Below, one piece after another: positions 44,701 through 54,874 of a DNA stretch of 64,000 nt (positions are counted from its first letter, which is position 1; each line of letters opens with the position of its first letter). Made by a program: the position numbers and the translations under genes. The stretch is taken from positions 57,204,237 to 57,268,236 of the forward strand of contig NC_088302.1 of NCBI RefSeq assembly GCF_032854445.1, read 5' to 3'. The notes under the pieces were generated by a model. The model searched no databases and was not told the DNA's origin. It worked only from the letters and a program-made list of their open reading frames with translations. Origin of the DNA: Liolophura sinensis. Taxonomy: Eukaryota; Mollusca; Polyplacophora; Chitonida; Chitonidae.

Positions 44701-47700
44701 CAAGCCGACCCTTCAGTCCTTATAAATCTTCTAACATATGATTTAATAACATTCTTTGTAGATTGCTAGCCGGTATAGACTTTTTTATATACATGCGAAC
44801 AAGGTAGTTTTCACGATGATTATACCCCCTGCCTGGGGAGGAGAGGTATAATGTGCCATATCAGGTCACAGCTTTGTTAATTAACATTATTAACATATTC
44901 CAGTTACGTCAGATTTCAAACCTTGAAATTTTGACCCTAAACTTCTTTAATGATAAACTCGACAAATTCGACGGGGCGACAAACTTGAGCATTTATTTAT
45001 TTATTTGATTGGTGTTTTACGCCGTACTCAAGAATATTTCACTTATACGGCGGAGGCCAGCATTATGGTGGGTGGAAACCGGGCAGAGTTGTCAGACCTT
45101 CCCACGTACGGCCGGAGAGGAAACTTCAGTACCAAAGTACATAGACATTTTTTTTTCTGATTTGGCTTGAAGTTTAATGTCGATTTCAACATTACTTTAG
45201 TCATATTAAGTCTGTATTGTTCTTCTTAATCACTTTTATATAATCGTGGCGCCCTGAAACCTTATGCCGAGCACACCAGATACGGAAAACTGGGCAACAC
45301 ACATGTAGTGCTAAGCAAGGGATGATTGACATTGTTAGCTTTATTATATACATCAATGGTAGAGACTAAATGCCATGACTGAGCGTAGAAATAAAGCGAC
45401 ATGCTGGTTAAGTGAGGAATTCCATAGAGAGTGGGGCAATAATACAGGGATGGTGGTTAAGTACGGAATTCCATACGCCAGTTGAGGTAGGAGGAGTCCC
45501 GATATTACAGCGATAAAACCACAAGCGAGATGACCGTGTATCAGTAAGGTAGAAATGTATTTTCGTTCACAATGCACAATACCAAACGCAGTCCAACAAC
45601 ACAACAGGAAGAGAGCGAAAACAGGCCAGAGCGCCCCCCTTGCAGGCCGGGTGGATAACTCTGCACACACACTGACATGTAACCTGAACTACAAAACCAA
45701 AATACTTTGGCGATGGAAAGAGTGGTGAACAATGCGGGGATGCTGGTTAGGTGGGGAATTACATGGCAGAGTGGGGAATAATGCAGACATGCTGAGTAAG
45801 TAAGGAATTCCATGAGAGAGTGGGGCAATAACGCAGGGATGCTGGTTAAGTGGGGAATTCCATGGAAAAGTGAGGAATAACTCAGGAGTGCTGGTTAAGA
45901 GGAATTCCATGAAAGAGTGAAGGAAAACTGCAGGGATACTGGTTAAGCGAGGAACTATATGAGAGAGTGGAAGGACGGGGGATGCTGGTTGAGGAATTGA
46001 GTGGGTAATAAGGCAGGCTTCCTGATCAGGTATGGAATCCTTTGGGAGAGTGGAGAATAATACAGAGAGGTTGGTTAAGTGAGAAATTCCATGGGAGAGT
46101 GGAGAATAATGCAGGGATGCTGGTTAAGTGAGGAATACATAGAAAAGTGAGGAATAACTCAGGCATGTTGGTTAAGCGAGGAATTATATGAGAGAGTGGG
46201 GGGAAATGTTGGTCGAGGAATTGAGTTGGTAATAAGGCAGGCATCCTGATTAAGTATGGAATTCTTTGAAAGAGTGGAGAATAATGCAGGTAGGTTGGTT
46301 AGGAGGCGATATAATGCAACATGCCAGCTAAGACAAAAATTCCATGAGAGACCCAGGTAATATGCAAGCAGTTTAACACTTACGAAGTTCTTTCCGCTTG
46401 ACTTCACGAACTCGAACACCGGTTTTTCTCGAGCTCGTCTGTCGCATACCAACTTAACTCTTGACGATCTGTAAAAGTGATTGAATGATTGAGAAGGAAT
46501 TCTATATGTATAACTCACTGATTCATGTAAGTTTCTGCAAAATATTCTATAAGTAGAACATTCAGTCCGTTGCTAAGCTGAACGACGGTACTTGCCTTCC
46601 CGCCGCGCCCATGTACATCAGTGACACGGAGTTGTCGTAATAACTGAAATCAAACTGGACATTGGACGGTTTGCCCAGGTCCAGGTTACGTTCTGCGGCC
46701 TGTCCCACGTTCTCTCGTCCACACAGAGACACGTCATGGCACTGGTTTACACTGGCGTTTTTACTGTGGATCCGGAAACCTGCCGGTGGAAGAAAAAATA
46801 TGTTTGAATTCAATTCTACATGAAAAATTGACTTTATTCTTTCTGAGAGGGACCCTAATCACATCAGTCAGGAGTAATCGAATTTCATTGCTCGGGGGTA
46901 GAGAATTCATTAGCCTGTTGTTTATGTTTACCATTTAAAGCCCTATTTATTTGTCCTACATTCTATCCCGATCCAGATAAGGGAGGAAATAGGTGGAAAA
47001 TGCACAAGTCTTTTAGTATACCTGAGGTATGAGGTTGTTATATCGACCATCGTCAGTAGATATACATCATTGGTGTTTACAGCACTCTGAGAAAAAGCCG
47101 GAAGGTGTCAATGAAAGTGAGGCCATATCAGCCTGTGAGATTATTAGCGGGTGTACGAAGTAAAATGGCCTCATCCAAGTCGCAGGTTTCTGTTAATGGC
47201 CTCTGTAATTAACTAATAGTCAAATCGATACATGTTGACTTTACCTTGACACGGGTTGTAGAGGTCTGAGTGTAAACAAGATGTTGTATGTTGACTTTAC
47301 CTTGACACGGGTTGTAGAGGTCTGAGTGTAAACAAGATGTTGTATGTTGACATTACCTTGACACGGGTTGTAGAGGTTTCAATGTGGACAAGACAATGTA
47401 TGTTAACGCTACCTTGAAACGGGTTGTAAAGGTCTGAGTGTGAAAAAAGACGATGCATTCTGACGTTACCTTGACACGGGTTGCAGAGGTCTGAGTGTAA
47501 AAAGGACGATACATTCTGACGTTACCTTGAAACGGGTTGTAAAGGTCTGAGTGTGAAAAAAGACGATGCATTCTGACGTTACCTTGACACGGGTTGCAGA
47601 GGTCTGAGTGTAAAAAGGACGATACATTCTGACGTTACCTTGACACGGGTTGTAGAGGTCTGAGTGTAAACAAGATGTTGTATGTTGACGTTACCTTGAC

Positions 47701-50337
47701 ACGGGTGGTAGAGGTTTCAATGTGGACAATACCATGTAGACAAGACGATGTATGTTTACATTACCCTGAAACGGGTTGTAGAGGTCTGAGTGCATTCTGA
47801 CGTCACGTTGACAGGGGTTGTAGAGGTCTGAGTTTAAAAAGGACGATGCATTCCGACGTTACCTTGACACGGGTTGTAGAGGTATGAGCGTTGACAAGAC
47901 GTTGCATTCTGACCTTACCTTGACACAGGTTGTAGAGGTATGAATGTGGACAATACCATGTAGACAAGACCATGTATGTTGACCTACCTTGACACGGGTT
48001 GTAGAGGTATGAGCGTTGACAAGACGTTGCATTCTGACGTTACCTTGACACGGGTTGAGGTATGAGCGTTGACAAGACGTTGCATTCTGACGTTACCTTG
48101 ACACGGGTTGTATAGGTCTGAATGTGGACAATACCATGTAGACAATACCATGTATGTTGACATTACCTTGAAACGGGTTGTAGAGGTCTGAGTGTGAAAA
48201 GGACGCTGCATTCTGACGTTACCTTGACACGGGTTGTAGAGGTCTGAGTGTAAAAAGGACGATGCATTCTGACGTCACCTTGACACGGATTGTAGAGGTA
48301 TGAGCGTTGACAAGACGTTGCATTCTGACCTTACCTTGACACGGGTTGTAGAGGTATGAGCGTTGACAAGACGTTGCATTCTGACGTTACCTTGACACGG
48401 GTTGTAGAGGTATGAGCGTTGACAAGACGTTGCATTCTGACGCTACCTTGACACGGGTTGTATAGGTCTGGATGTGGACAATACCATGTAGACAAGACCA
48501 TGTATGTTGACATTACTTTGACACGAGTTGTAGAGGTCTGAGTGTAAACAAGACGATGCATTCTGACCTTACCTTGACACGGGTTGTAGAGGTCTGAATG
48601 TAGGCAAGACGATGTATGTTGACATTACCTTGACACGGGTTATAGAGGAACTGTTTCCGGCCGTGAGTAGAGAACTGGATGGGAGACTTTGGAGAACTGA
48701 GCGCGCGCAAATTGATGGTTCCTCTTCCATCAGACAAACGGCAAGAACATTCGTCCTCCTGAAGCAAAACACGGGAATTGTAACAGAATTTTGTAACAAA
48801 CAGCTGTGCATGCCGGTTTAACTGATCATTTTGAAATCCAAACTTCAACAACGCCCTATGGATGGCCCGAACCTTAGCTCTGTAGACTGTTATCTATTCC
48901 AGCCCTTGCCATGGCGGTTTGTCGGCAAATTGGTAACGTATAATCCTGTACTGTAAGGCAAAAAATGCTTGGGCGCCATAGCACGGGATAAGGTACCCCA
49001 TTTGTTTCGAGGAATACAGGATTTCTCTACACTGAATGTAACGGCCAAACGTAAGCAAGTAATGTTAACTACTTTATGCACGCTAATGGGAGGTAACTCC
49101 GTTCTTAGTGTTTAGTGTTAACGCACAGTTATCTACCTTGTTCACAATATGGCGGCCTCCATGCGATAATGTGTTCTTCATTCCTCTACTCTCAGTAAGC
49201 GATCGTGGGAAGAATACCAATCGGTACGTCGTATAATGTGTTTATTGTCATTATAAACAGTAACAGTAACAGCAAGCAGAAATCTGCATATCTTTTTGCT
49301 ATTGCTTCATTTAGTTTCGATATTTGTGTTATTTTGGTACGTGTAGCAAAGCCACGTGGCCCGCATCCTTTTGTAATGTAAACAGATAGTGAATTTATAT
49401 TACCGAGATGTGCCACAGTTTATAAGTTCACAGTTCACGGTACATAGAGCGGGTAATTTGATGTTCTAGTCATATAAATAGTAAAGCAATATCATGTAGC
49501 GCTCTAGAATACGTTCTGAATGTTTATTATACTAATTTGTGATCCCAGTAATGTAACAACAGCACGTATTACAGCAATCAATCCGTGTTATTATTTCCTG
49601 TATGGCTATGTGACTGATACAACACTATTTCTTTGTATGTTACAGTCAATCTATCTGAGCGATGCAAACCATTAATACTGGTACTCAACGGAGTGCAATA
49701 AAACTGGGTGAAAATGCAGACAGTATTGTCGTAATACCTTTAGGATCACACTGAATATTTAATTTTTGCCCAGAATTCTTACCTTGATACATCGGAGTTT
49801 TTGCTTGCAGTTCTCGTCAGCTCCCGGGCATGCGCACGGCGAGGTCAGTTCCAGATTGTAGACCTTTACCGGCGATTCGGACAAAAACTTCAGGGATGAT
49901 TCGGTTCCATTTCCGCAAACCAGCTTGATGTACGTCTTACGGTCATCATCGCCATTGTCATAGCGAAGGTACAGACCAGAAGTGTCAGAGTCCCTGTGGA
50001 CAAAGCGAGCTGAGCTTTGCACCCCGCAGGTGTAGTTTCCAGATCCTGCCATACTGCGGACATGTTGGCAGACGGCCACGTCACCACCCCCACAGGAACC
50101 TTCTGTGAACGTGAGACAAGGGTTGAAATAAAAGTCATAAAACCCAAACACGTTCAAGAGATTGAAGGCGGCAGTGGAATCTGAGTTGGCAAGAGAGCGC
50201 AGACTGAGGACATTTCCGTTTTTGAATTTACATGTGCACGGGTCCTCGTTTACACAAGCGTTTGTGTCGGCGTTTGTTTGCAATGATACAACCAGTGTTA
50301 GAGTAAGCAAGAAGACGAGTACCGGAGCGAGAGCCAT
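41610..50337 (-). CDS. Secreted protein with three MRH-like modules (7 exons, complete)
   Basis: Exons (5' to 3'): 50337-49783, 48758-48629, 46779-46596, 46468-46384, 44620-44410, 43479-43339, 41764-41610. They total 1461 bp, giving 486 residues plus stop, and every junction keeps frame (phases 0,1,2,0,1,1). The start is the Met heading MALAPVLVFLLTLTLVV, a clear signal peptide; an in-frame upstream Met would bury it. Three modules repeat the order CxC near the start, an NPC motif, a VC(D/G) motif, then a CACP tail (SPCACPG, SVCACPGGC, SRCACPNAC). This pattern resembles mannose-6-phosphate-receptor-homology (MRH) domains, which fold as a beta-barrel and often bind glycans. No membrane anchor is seen, so secretion or residence in the secretory pathway is inferred. 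Module 1 sits in one exon; modules 2 and 3 are split by introns. The MRH label is by pattern only; another cysteine-rich beta fold is possible. Confidence 0.75.
41985..43338. repeat. 52-bp array copied from the exon 6 donor of the MRH-like gene
   Basis: Units read TTCCTGAGTATTGGATGATG, ATTCTATGGAAAGGGGTAGA, TTGGACGTATAA. In gene sense CCAATACTCAGGAATTATAC matches the true border ACAATACACAG|GTACTATAC. A higher-order period of about 122 bp is seen at 42060-42740. Confidence 0.85.
43339..43479 (-). CDS. MRH-like gene exon 6: middle of module 3
   Basis: Acceptor tatctttcag, donor ACACAG|gtacta. Reads GGSCSQVSACQQINDTFGG, ends EGQVIIQYT. The final bases plus donor recur in the adjacent array (41985-43338). 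Confidence 0.82.
43510..44075. repeat. 23-bp satellite in intron 5 of the MRH-like gene
   Basis: About 24 units of TCTGTCGATGACAGGTGAAT plus ACG, with a variant ATGAAATGTTAATACC. Confidence 0.92.
44410..44620 (-). CDS. MRH-like gene exon 5: end of module 2 and start of module 3
   Basis: Acceptor ctgtttcag, donor CTCAG|gtttga. Starts IFRLRSVCACPGGC (module 2 tail), then DSCTCRYDDGSGT, and ends FYNFFYNPCS, the same phase-1 NPC border as exon 2. This alignment of borders shows modules 2 and 3 arose by duplication. Confidence 0.82.
44992..45122 (-). mobile_element. SINE family 1, truncated
   Basis: Tail plus CGCCGTACTCAAGAATATTT to GTACGGCCGGAGAGGAA; the tRNA head is missing. Intron 4 of the MRH-like gene. 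Confidence 0.82.
45400..46345. repeat. Irregular array in intron 4 of the MRH-like gene
   Basis: Units of about 40-60 bp around GCTGGTTAAGTGAGGAATTC and CATGGGAGAGTGGGGAATAA. Confidence 0.85.
46384..46468 (-). CDS. MRH-like gene exon 4: VCD segment of module 2
   Basis: Acceptor cttttacag, donor TTC|gtaagt. Reads SSRVKLVCDRRAREKP to SSGKNF. The LVCD segment matches the last third of an MRH-type fold. Confidence 0.82.
46596..46779 (-). CDS. MRH-like gene exon 3: middle of module 2, GC donor
   Basis: Acceptor ccggcag; reads GFRIHSKNASVNQCHDVSLC at its start and SVSLMYMGAAG at its end. The donor is GGGAAG|gcaagt, a GC rather than GT donor with an otherwise perfect consensus. Only this junction joins in frame to exon 4. 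Confidence 0.8.
47235..48650. repeat. 56-bp array copied from the exon 2 donor of the MRH-like gene
   Basis: About 25 units of TGACGTTACCTTGACACGGG, TTGTAGAGGTCTGAGTGTAA and a CAAGACGATGCATTC segment. In gene sense each holds CTCTACAACCCGTGTCAAGG then TAA, against the true border CTCTATAACCCGTGTCAAG|GTAATG. Confidence 0.93.
48629..48758 (-). CDS. MRH-like gene exon 2: start of module 2
   Basis: Acceptor ttgcttcag, donor AAG|gtaatg. Begins EDECSCRLSDGRGT, ends QFLYNPCQ plus one base of a Gly codon (phase 1). The last 19 bp and the donor are the seed of the large array at 47235-48628. Confidence 0.85.
48759..49782. other. Intron 1 of the MRH-like gene
   Basis: Unique sequence; no repeats or exons were recognised. 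Confidence 0.6.
49783..50337 (-). CDS. MRH-like gene exon 1: signal peptide and whole first module
   Basis: 555 bp, phase 0 at its end (RCIK then gtaaga). It encodes the signal peptide, EDPCTCKFKNGNVLSLRSL, FYFNPC, an NYTC glycosylation sequon, YIKLVCGNGT (a second sequon) and YNLELTSPCACPG. This module is uninterrupted, unlike the other two. Confidence 0.85.
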
Positions 50338-50400
50338 TCTGTGCTTTCTGTCTGAATGGATCTGATTCCAAGTTACCAAACGAGTTCACTGCCAGCTCTG

Positions 50401-50408
50401 TATTTATA
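50401..50408 (-). promoter_or_regulatory. TATA box of the MRH-like gene
   Basis: TATAAATA on the minus strand, 64 bp before the ATG. A start site about 30 bp downstream would leave a 5' leader of roughly 40 nt. No clear initiator motif was recognised. Confidence 0.55.
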
Positions 50409-51514
50409 CTTACCTCTGTTATCTGTGACCCTGAAGTTTTCACTAGACTTAGGTCAGATTACCAAGCCCTTTCTGACTGCAAGCATTCTTGGCGCATTTT
50501 TCGTGCCTTGAAGACATTGTACATATTTATAACAGTGTCACCTGACCTCTTTGTACTGTCTAACCTTAGATCGTGTTTCCATTCCTTTGACCCCTACAGA
50601 TTTCGTCGCCTATCTTTGATCAGAAAAGCAAACATTCTGAGTGTAACTATGCTATTCTGTCTCAGAACATCTGTAATATTTAATGTCATTCGTTTGGTAA
50701 ATAACTGTAAAAAGTACGTGCTCATCTATACGGTCTCATTGTGTGGGAATAATATGCCACTTCCATTCTTTTATCCACAGATTGTTGACCTGGATACGAT
50801 TAGATTTCTGGGATCGTACTGTTGGTAGTGGTCATCGTTTGGCCCTCTAGTCTCTCACTTAGTGCATATGTACTCTGTCCAGGTCACTGTATTTGGAATA
50901 CACCCCGGGCACTATCCTTTTCCCGACATTCCAAACCAGTGTTTTTAGGATCGACACAACCGGGTGTGACCTGTAAATACCGGTGACTGTGCTAACGTGG
51001 CACAGTACAAGCGCACTCTCCTGCGGTAATCTATGTCTCCAGTGTTTTCAGAATCAAAGGAAGACAACATGGAATGGCGATGATATGGGAATATGCTGAA
51101 TATGTGTCTCAAGGCCCCTGCCTTTGTCAACACTGCTACTCTTGTCAACACTGCTACCCTTGTCAACGCTGCTGCCCTTGTCAACTCTAGAGTACATGTA
51201 TTTTATTTCTTTGCTTATTCGCTTAAATATCAGGTGTACAAAATGGGCTAAATTAATAAAGTTGGTGGAAATAAAGTCCCGTGAGCTTGATTTGGGTCGT
51301 TAAAACACTGGTATGTCAATGAACAGTAATACAATAACTGGGGAATAGCACAGGCAACTATATTACTAGGGCAAGCACTGATTTGAATTCACTACACATA
51401 TTGTGGATGAGTTAGTCAATTTCTTTGATTGACAAGATTTGGATTTAACCAAAGTATGTTAGGAGGACCGAAAGAATTTCCCAGGACTGTGGAACTGTGT
51501 ATGAAGATTTAGAT
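50409..51514. other. Upstream flank of the MRH-like gene
   Basis: No gene was recognised. A four-fold GTCAACRCTGCTRCCCTT microrepeat lies at 51125-51186. Confidence 0.55.
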
Positions 51515-51965
51515 TCTGGGCTCTACTTGTGCAAAGGTGAGCGGATGCCATGTCTGGTTGAAGAGCGGGTTCTACTTGTGCAAAGGTGAGCGGATGCCAT
51601 GTCTGGCTGAAGAGCGGGTTCTACTTGTGCGAATGTGAGCGGATGCCATGTCTGGTTGAAGAGCGGGTTCTACATGTGCAAAGGTGAGCGGATGCCATGT
51701 CTGGTTGAAGAGCGGGTTCTACATGTGCAAAGGTGAGCGGATGCCATGTCTGGTTGAAGAGCGGGTTCTACTTGTGCAAAGGTGAGCGGATGCCATGTCT
51801 GGCTGAAGAGCGGGTTCTACTTGTGCAAAGGTGAGCGGATGTCATGTCTGGTTGAAGAGCGGGTTCCACTTGTGCAAAGGTGAGCGGATGCCATGTCTGG
51901 TTGAAGAGCGGGTTCTACATGTGCAAAGGTGAGCGGATGCCATGTCTGGTTGAAAAGCGTGCTGT
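51515..51965. repeat. 49-bp satellite
   Basis: Nine units of TTCTACTTGTGCAAAGGTGA, GCGGATGCCATGTCTGGTTG, AAGAGCGGG. Ends where a SINE is inserted. Confidence 0.94.
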
Positions 51966-51978
51966 AGAGCATTCACAA

Positions 51979-52216
51979 TTTATTTATTTATTTGATTGGT
52001 GTTCTACCCAATAATATTTTACTTATACGAGCATTATAATGGAAGAGACCGGGGGAAACCCACGACCATCCGCAGGTAGCTGTCAGACCGTCCCAAGTAC
52101 GGCCGGAGAGGATGCCAGCATGAGCTGCACTTGATCTCACAGCGACCGCATTGGTGAGAGGCTTCTGGGTCATTACTCTGCGCTAGCACGCCAACCAACT
52201 GAGCCACGGAGGCCCC
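51979..52216 (-). mobile_element. SINE family 1
   Basis: Tail to head (GAGCCACGGAGGCCCC) with small deletions. The flanks GCATTCACAA at 51968 and 52220 are a target duplication inside a satellite end. Confidence 0.85.
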
Positions 52217-52275
52217 AGGGCATTCACAAAGGATAAGTAAGGAGGAAGTGTGAGCACATTATAAAGAATAAAAAA

Positions 52276-52301
52276 ACTTTTTTTTTTTTTTAAAAAAAAA
52301 G
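52276..52301. repeat. T-run/A-run palindrome
   Basis: A run of about 14 T followed by 9 A, a simple-sequence inverted repeat. Confidence 0.8.
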
Positions 52302-52334
52302 CAGTAAACTTGATAAGACCTATGTTTAATAGCT

Positions 52335-54245
52335 AAGTATACATGTAGGTTATGTGAGATGTCGTGAAAGTACCATTAGACATAATTGCTAAAAACTGGT
52401 ATTATGTGTGATGCCATTGTGAGAGTATCATTAAACTTAATTGTTAGAAACTATAGGTTATGTGTGATGCCAGTGTGACAGTATCATTAAACATAATTGT
52501 AGGAAACTATAGGTTATGTGTGATGCCAGTGTGACAGTATCATTAAACATAATTGTTACAAACTATAGGTTATTTCTGATGCCAGTCTGAGAGTATCATT
52601 AAACATAATTGTTAGAAACTATAGGTTATGTGTGATGCCAGTGTGAGAGTATCATTAAACATAATTGTTAGAAACTATAGGTTATGTGTGATGCCAGTGT
52701 GACAGTATTATTAAACATAATTGTTAGAAACTATAGGTTATGTGTGATGCCAGTTTGAGAGTATCATTACACATAATTGTCAGAAACTATAGGTTATGTC
52801 TGATGCCAGTGTGACAGTATCATTAAACATAATTGTAGGAAACTATAGGTTATGTGTGATGCCAGTGTGAGATTATCATTAAACATAATTGTTAGAAACT
52901 ATAGGTTATGTGTGATGCCAGTTTGAGAGTATCATTAAACATAATAGTTAGAAACTATAGGTTATGTGTGATGCCAGTGTGACAGTATCATTATACATAA
53001 TTGTTAGAAACTATAGGTTATGTGTGATGCCAGTGTGAGAGTATCATTAAACATAATTGTTAGAAACTATAGGTTATGTGTGATGCCAGTGTGACAGTAT
53101 CATTATACATAATTGTTAGAAACTATAGGTTATGTGTGATGCCAGTTTGAGAGTATCATTAAACATGATTGTTAGAAACTATTGGTTATGCGTGATGCCA
53201 GTTTGAGAGTATCATTAAACATAATTGTTAGAAACTATAGGTTATGTGTGATGCCAGTTTGAGAGTATCATTAAACATGATTGTTAGAAACTATTGGTTA
53301 TGCGTAATGCCAGTGTGACAGTATCATTATACATAATTGTTAGAAACTATAGGTTATGTGTGATGGCATTGTGACAGTATCATGATACATAAATGTTAGA
53401 AACTATTGGTTATGCGTGATGCCAGTTTGACAGTATCATTAAACATAATTGTTAGAAACTATAGGTTATGTGTGATGCCAGTTTGAGAGTATCATTAAAC
53501 ATGATTGTTAGAAACTATTGGTTATGCGTGATGCCAGTTTGACAGTATCATTAAACATAATTGTTAGAAACTATAGGTTATGTGTGATGACAGTTTGAGA
53601 GTATCATTAAACATAATTGTTAGAAACTATTGGTTATGCGTGATGCCAGTGTGAGAGTATCATTAAATATAATTGTTAGAAACTATAGGTTATGTGTGAT
53701 GGCATTGTGACAGTATCATTAAACATAATTGTTAGAAACTATTAGTTATGTGTGATGCCAGTGTGACAGTATCATTAAACATAATTGTAGGAAACTATAG
53801 GTTATGCGTGATGCCAGTGTGACAGTATCATTAAACATAATTGTTAGAAACTATAGGTTATGTCTGATGCCAGTGTGACAGTATCATGATACATAAATGT
53901 TAGAAACTATAGGTTATGTGTGATGCCAGTCTGAGAGTATCATTAAACATAATTGTTAGAAACTATAGGTTATGTCTGATGCCAGTTTGAGAGTATCATT
54001 AAACATAATAGTTAGAAACTATAGGTTATGTGTGATGACAGTTTGAGAGTATCATTAAACATAATAGTTAGAAACTATAGGTTATGTCTGATGCCAGTTT
54101 GAGAGTATCATTAAACATAATTGTTAGAAACTATAGGTTATGTGTGATGCCAGTGTGAGAATATCATTAAACATAGTTGTTAGAAACTATAGGTTATGTG
54201 TGATGCCAGTGTGAGAATATCATTAAACATAGTTGTTAGAAACTA
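52335..54245. repeat. 56-bp satellite
   Basis: About 34 units of ATAGGTTATGTGTGATGCCA, GTGTGAGAGTATCATTAAAC, ATAATTGTTAGAAACT. Confidence 0.95.
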
Positions 54246-54874
54246 CAAGGACCTATTTTGTGGCCTAATAGTGAAAGCGTACGCCTCGATGTCGGGAGGC
54301 CTGGAATCAATTCCGGGGTGGGTAATACTAAAGACTTTAAAAATGGTACTTTTTACTGCCTGTTCTTATCATTGAGAGGTTTGAGCAAGGAAACAGGCCT
54401 GGCTGGCCCGGTGTCACTATAGTTTTACTGGGTGGGGTGTCATGTCTGGTGTCTTCCGCATAATACTTCAGTGGCGTCAACACTTTGGCGGCAAGGACTC
54501 GTGCACAGAATATGTTCACACAACTGATGTTTCATTATCGTCATATCACTGGCAAATTGTTCAGTACAACGTAAAACCCCACAAAAGGCGTACATGCATA
54601 GAGAGAAACGAAATGCTTTGTGCGATGTCAGTGTCATTTTATCATTTAAACATACATTTTATCATTAAACTCCTACCAATAAACTATATTTCTGTTGCCA
54701 AGAATCACACGAAAGAGGGCTAGACTTGTCAGGCTTTATATAAATCGCTTTTACTTAGACTTAAGGATAGTCTCTTTGCGAAAAGCCCTGTATACACCGT
54801 ACATAACTCATAAGGAATAAAATAATTCCAGGGGATCAGAAGACGAAATCATATCATTTATAGAATACCTGAAT

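Noticed and set aside
49192-49416. 74-codon minus-strand frame in intron 1 of the MRH-like gene
   Set aside because: Low-complexity leucine run, no flanking splice signals consistent with the gene, no family features.
50508-50828. 106-codon plus-strand frame upstream of the MRH-like gene
   Set aside because: No recognisable domain, signal peptide or splice context; probably a chance frame.
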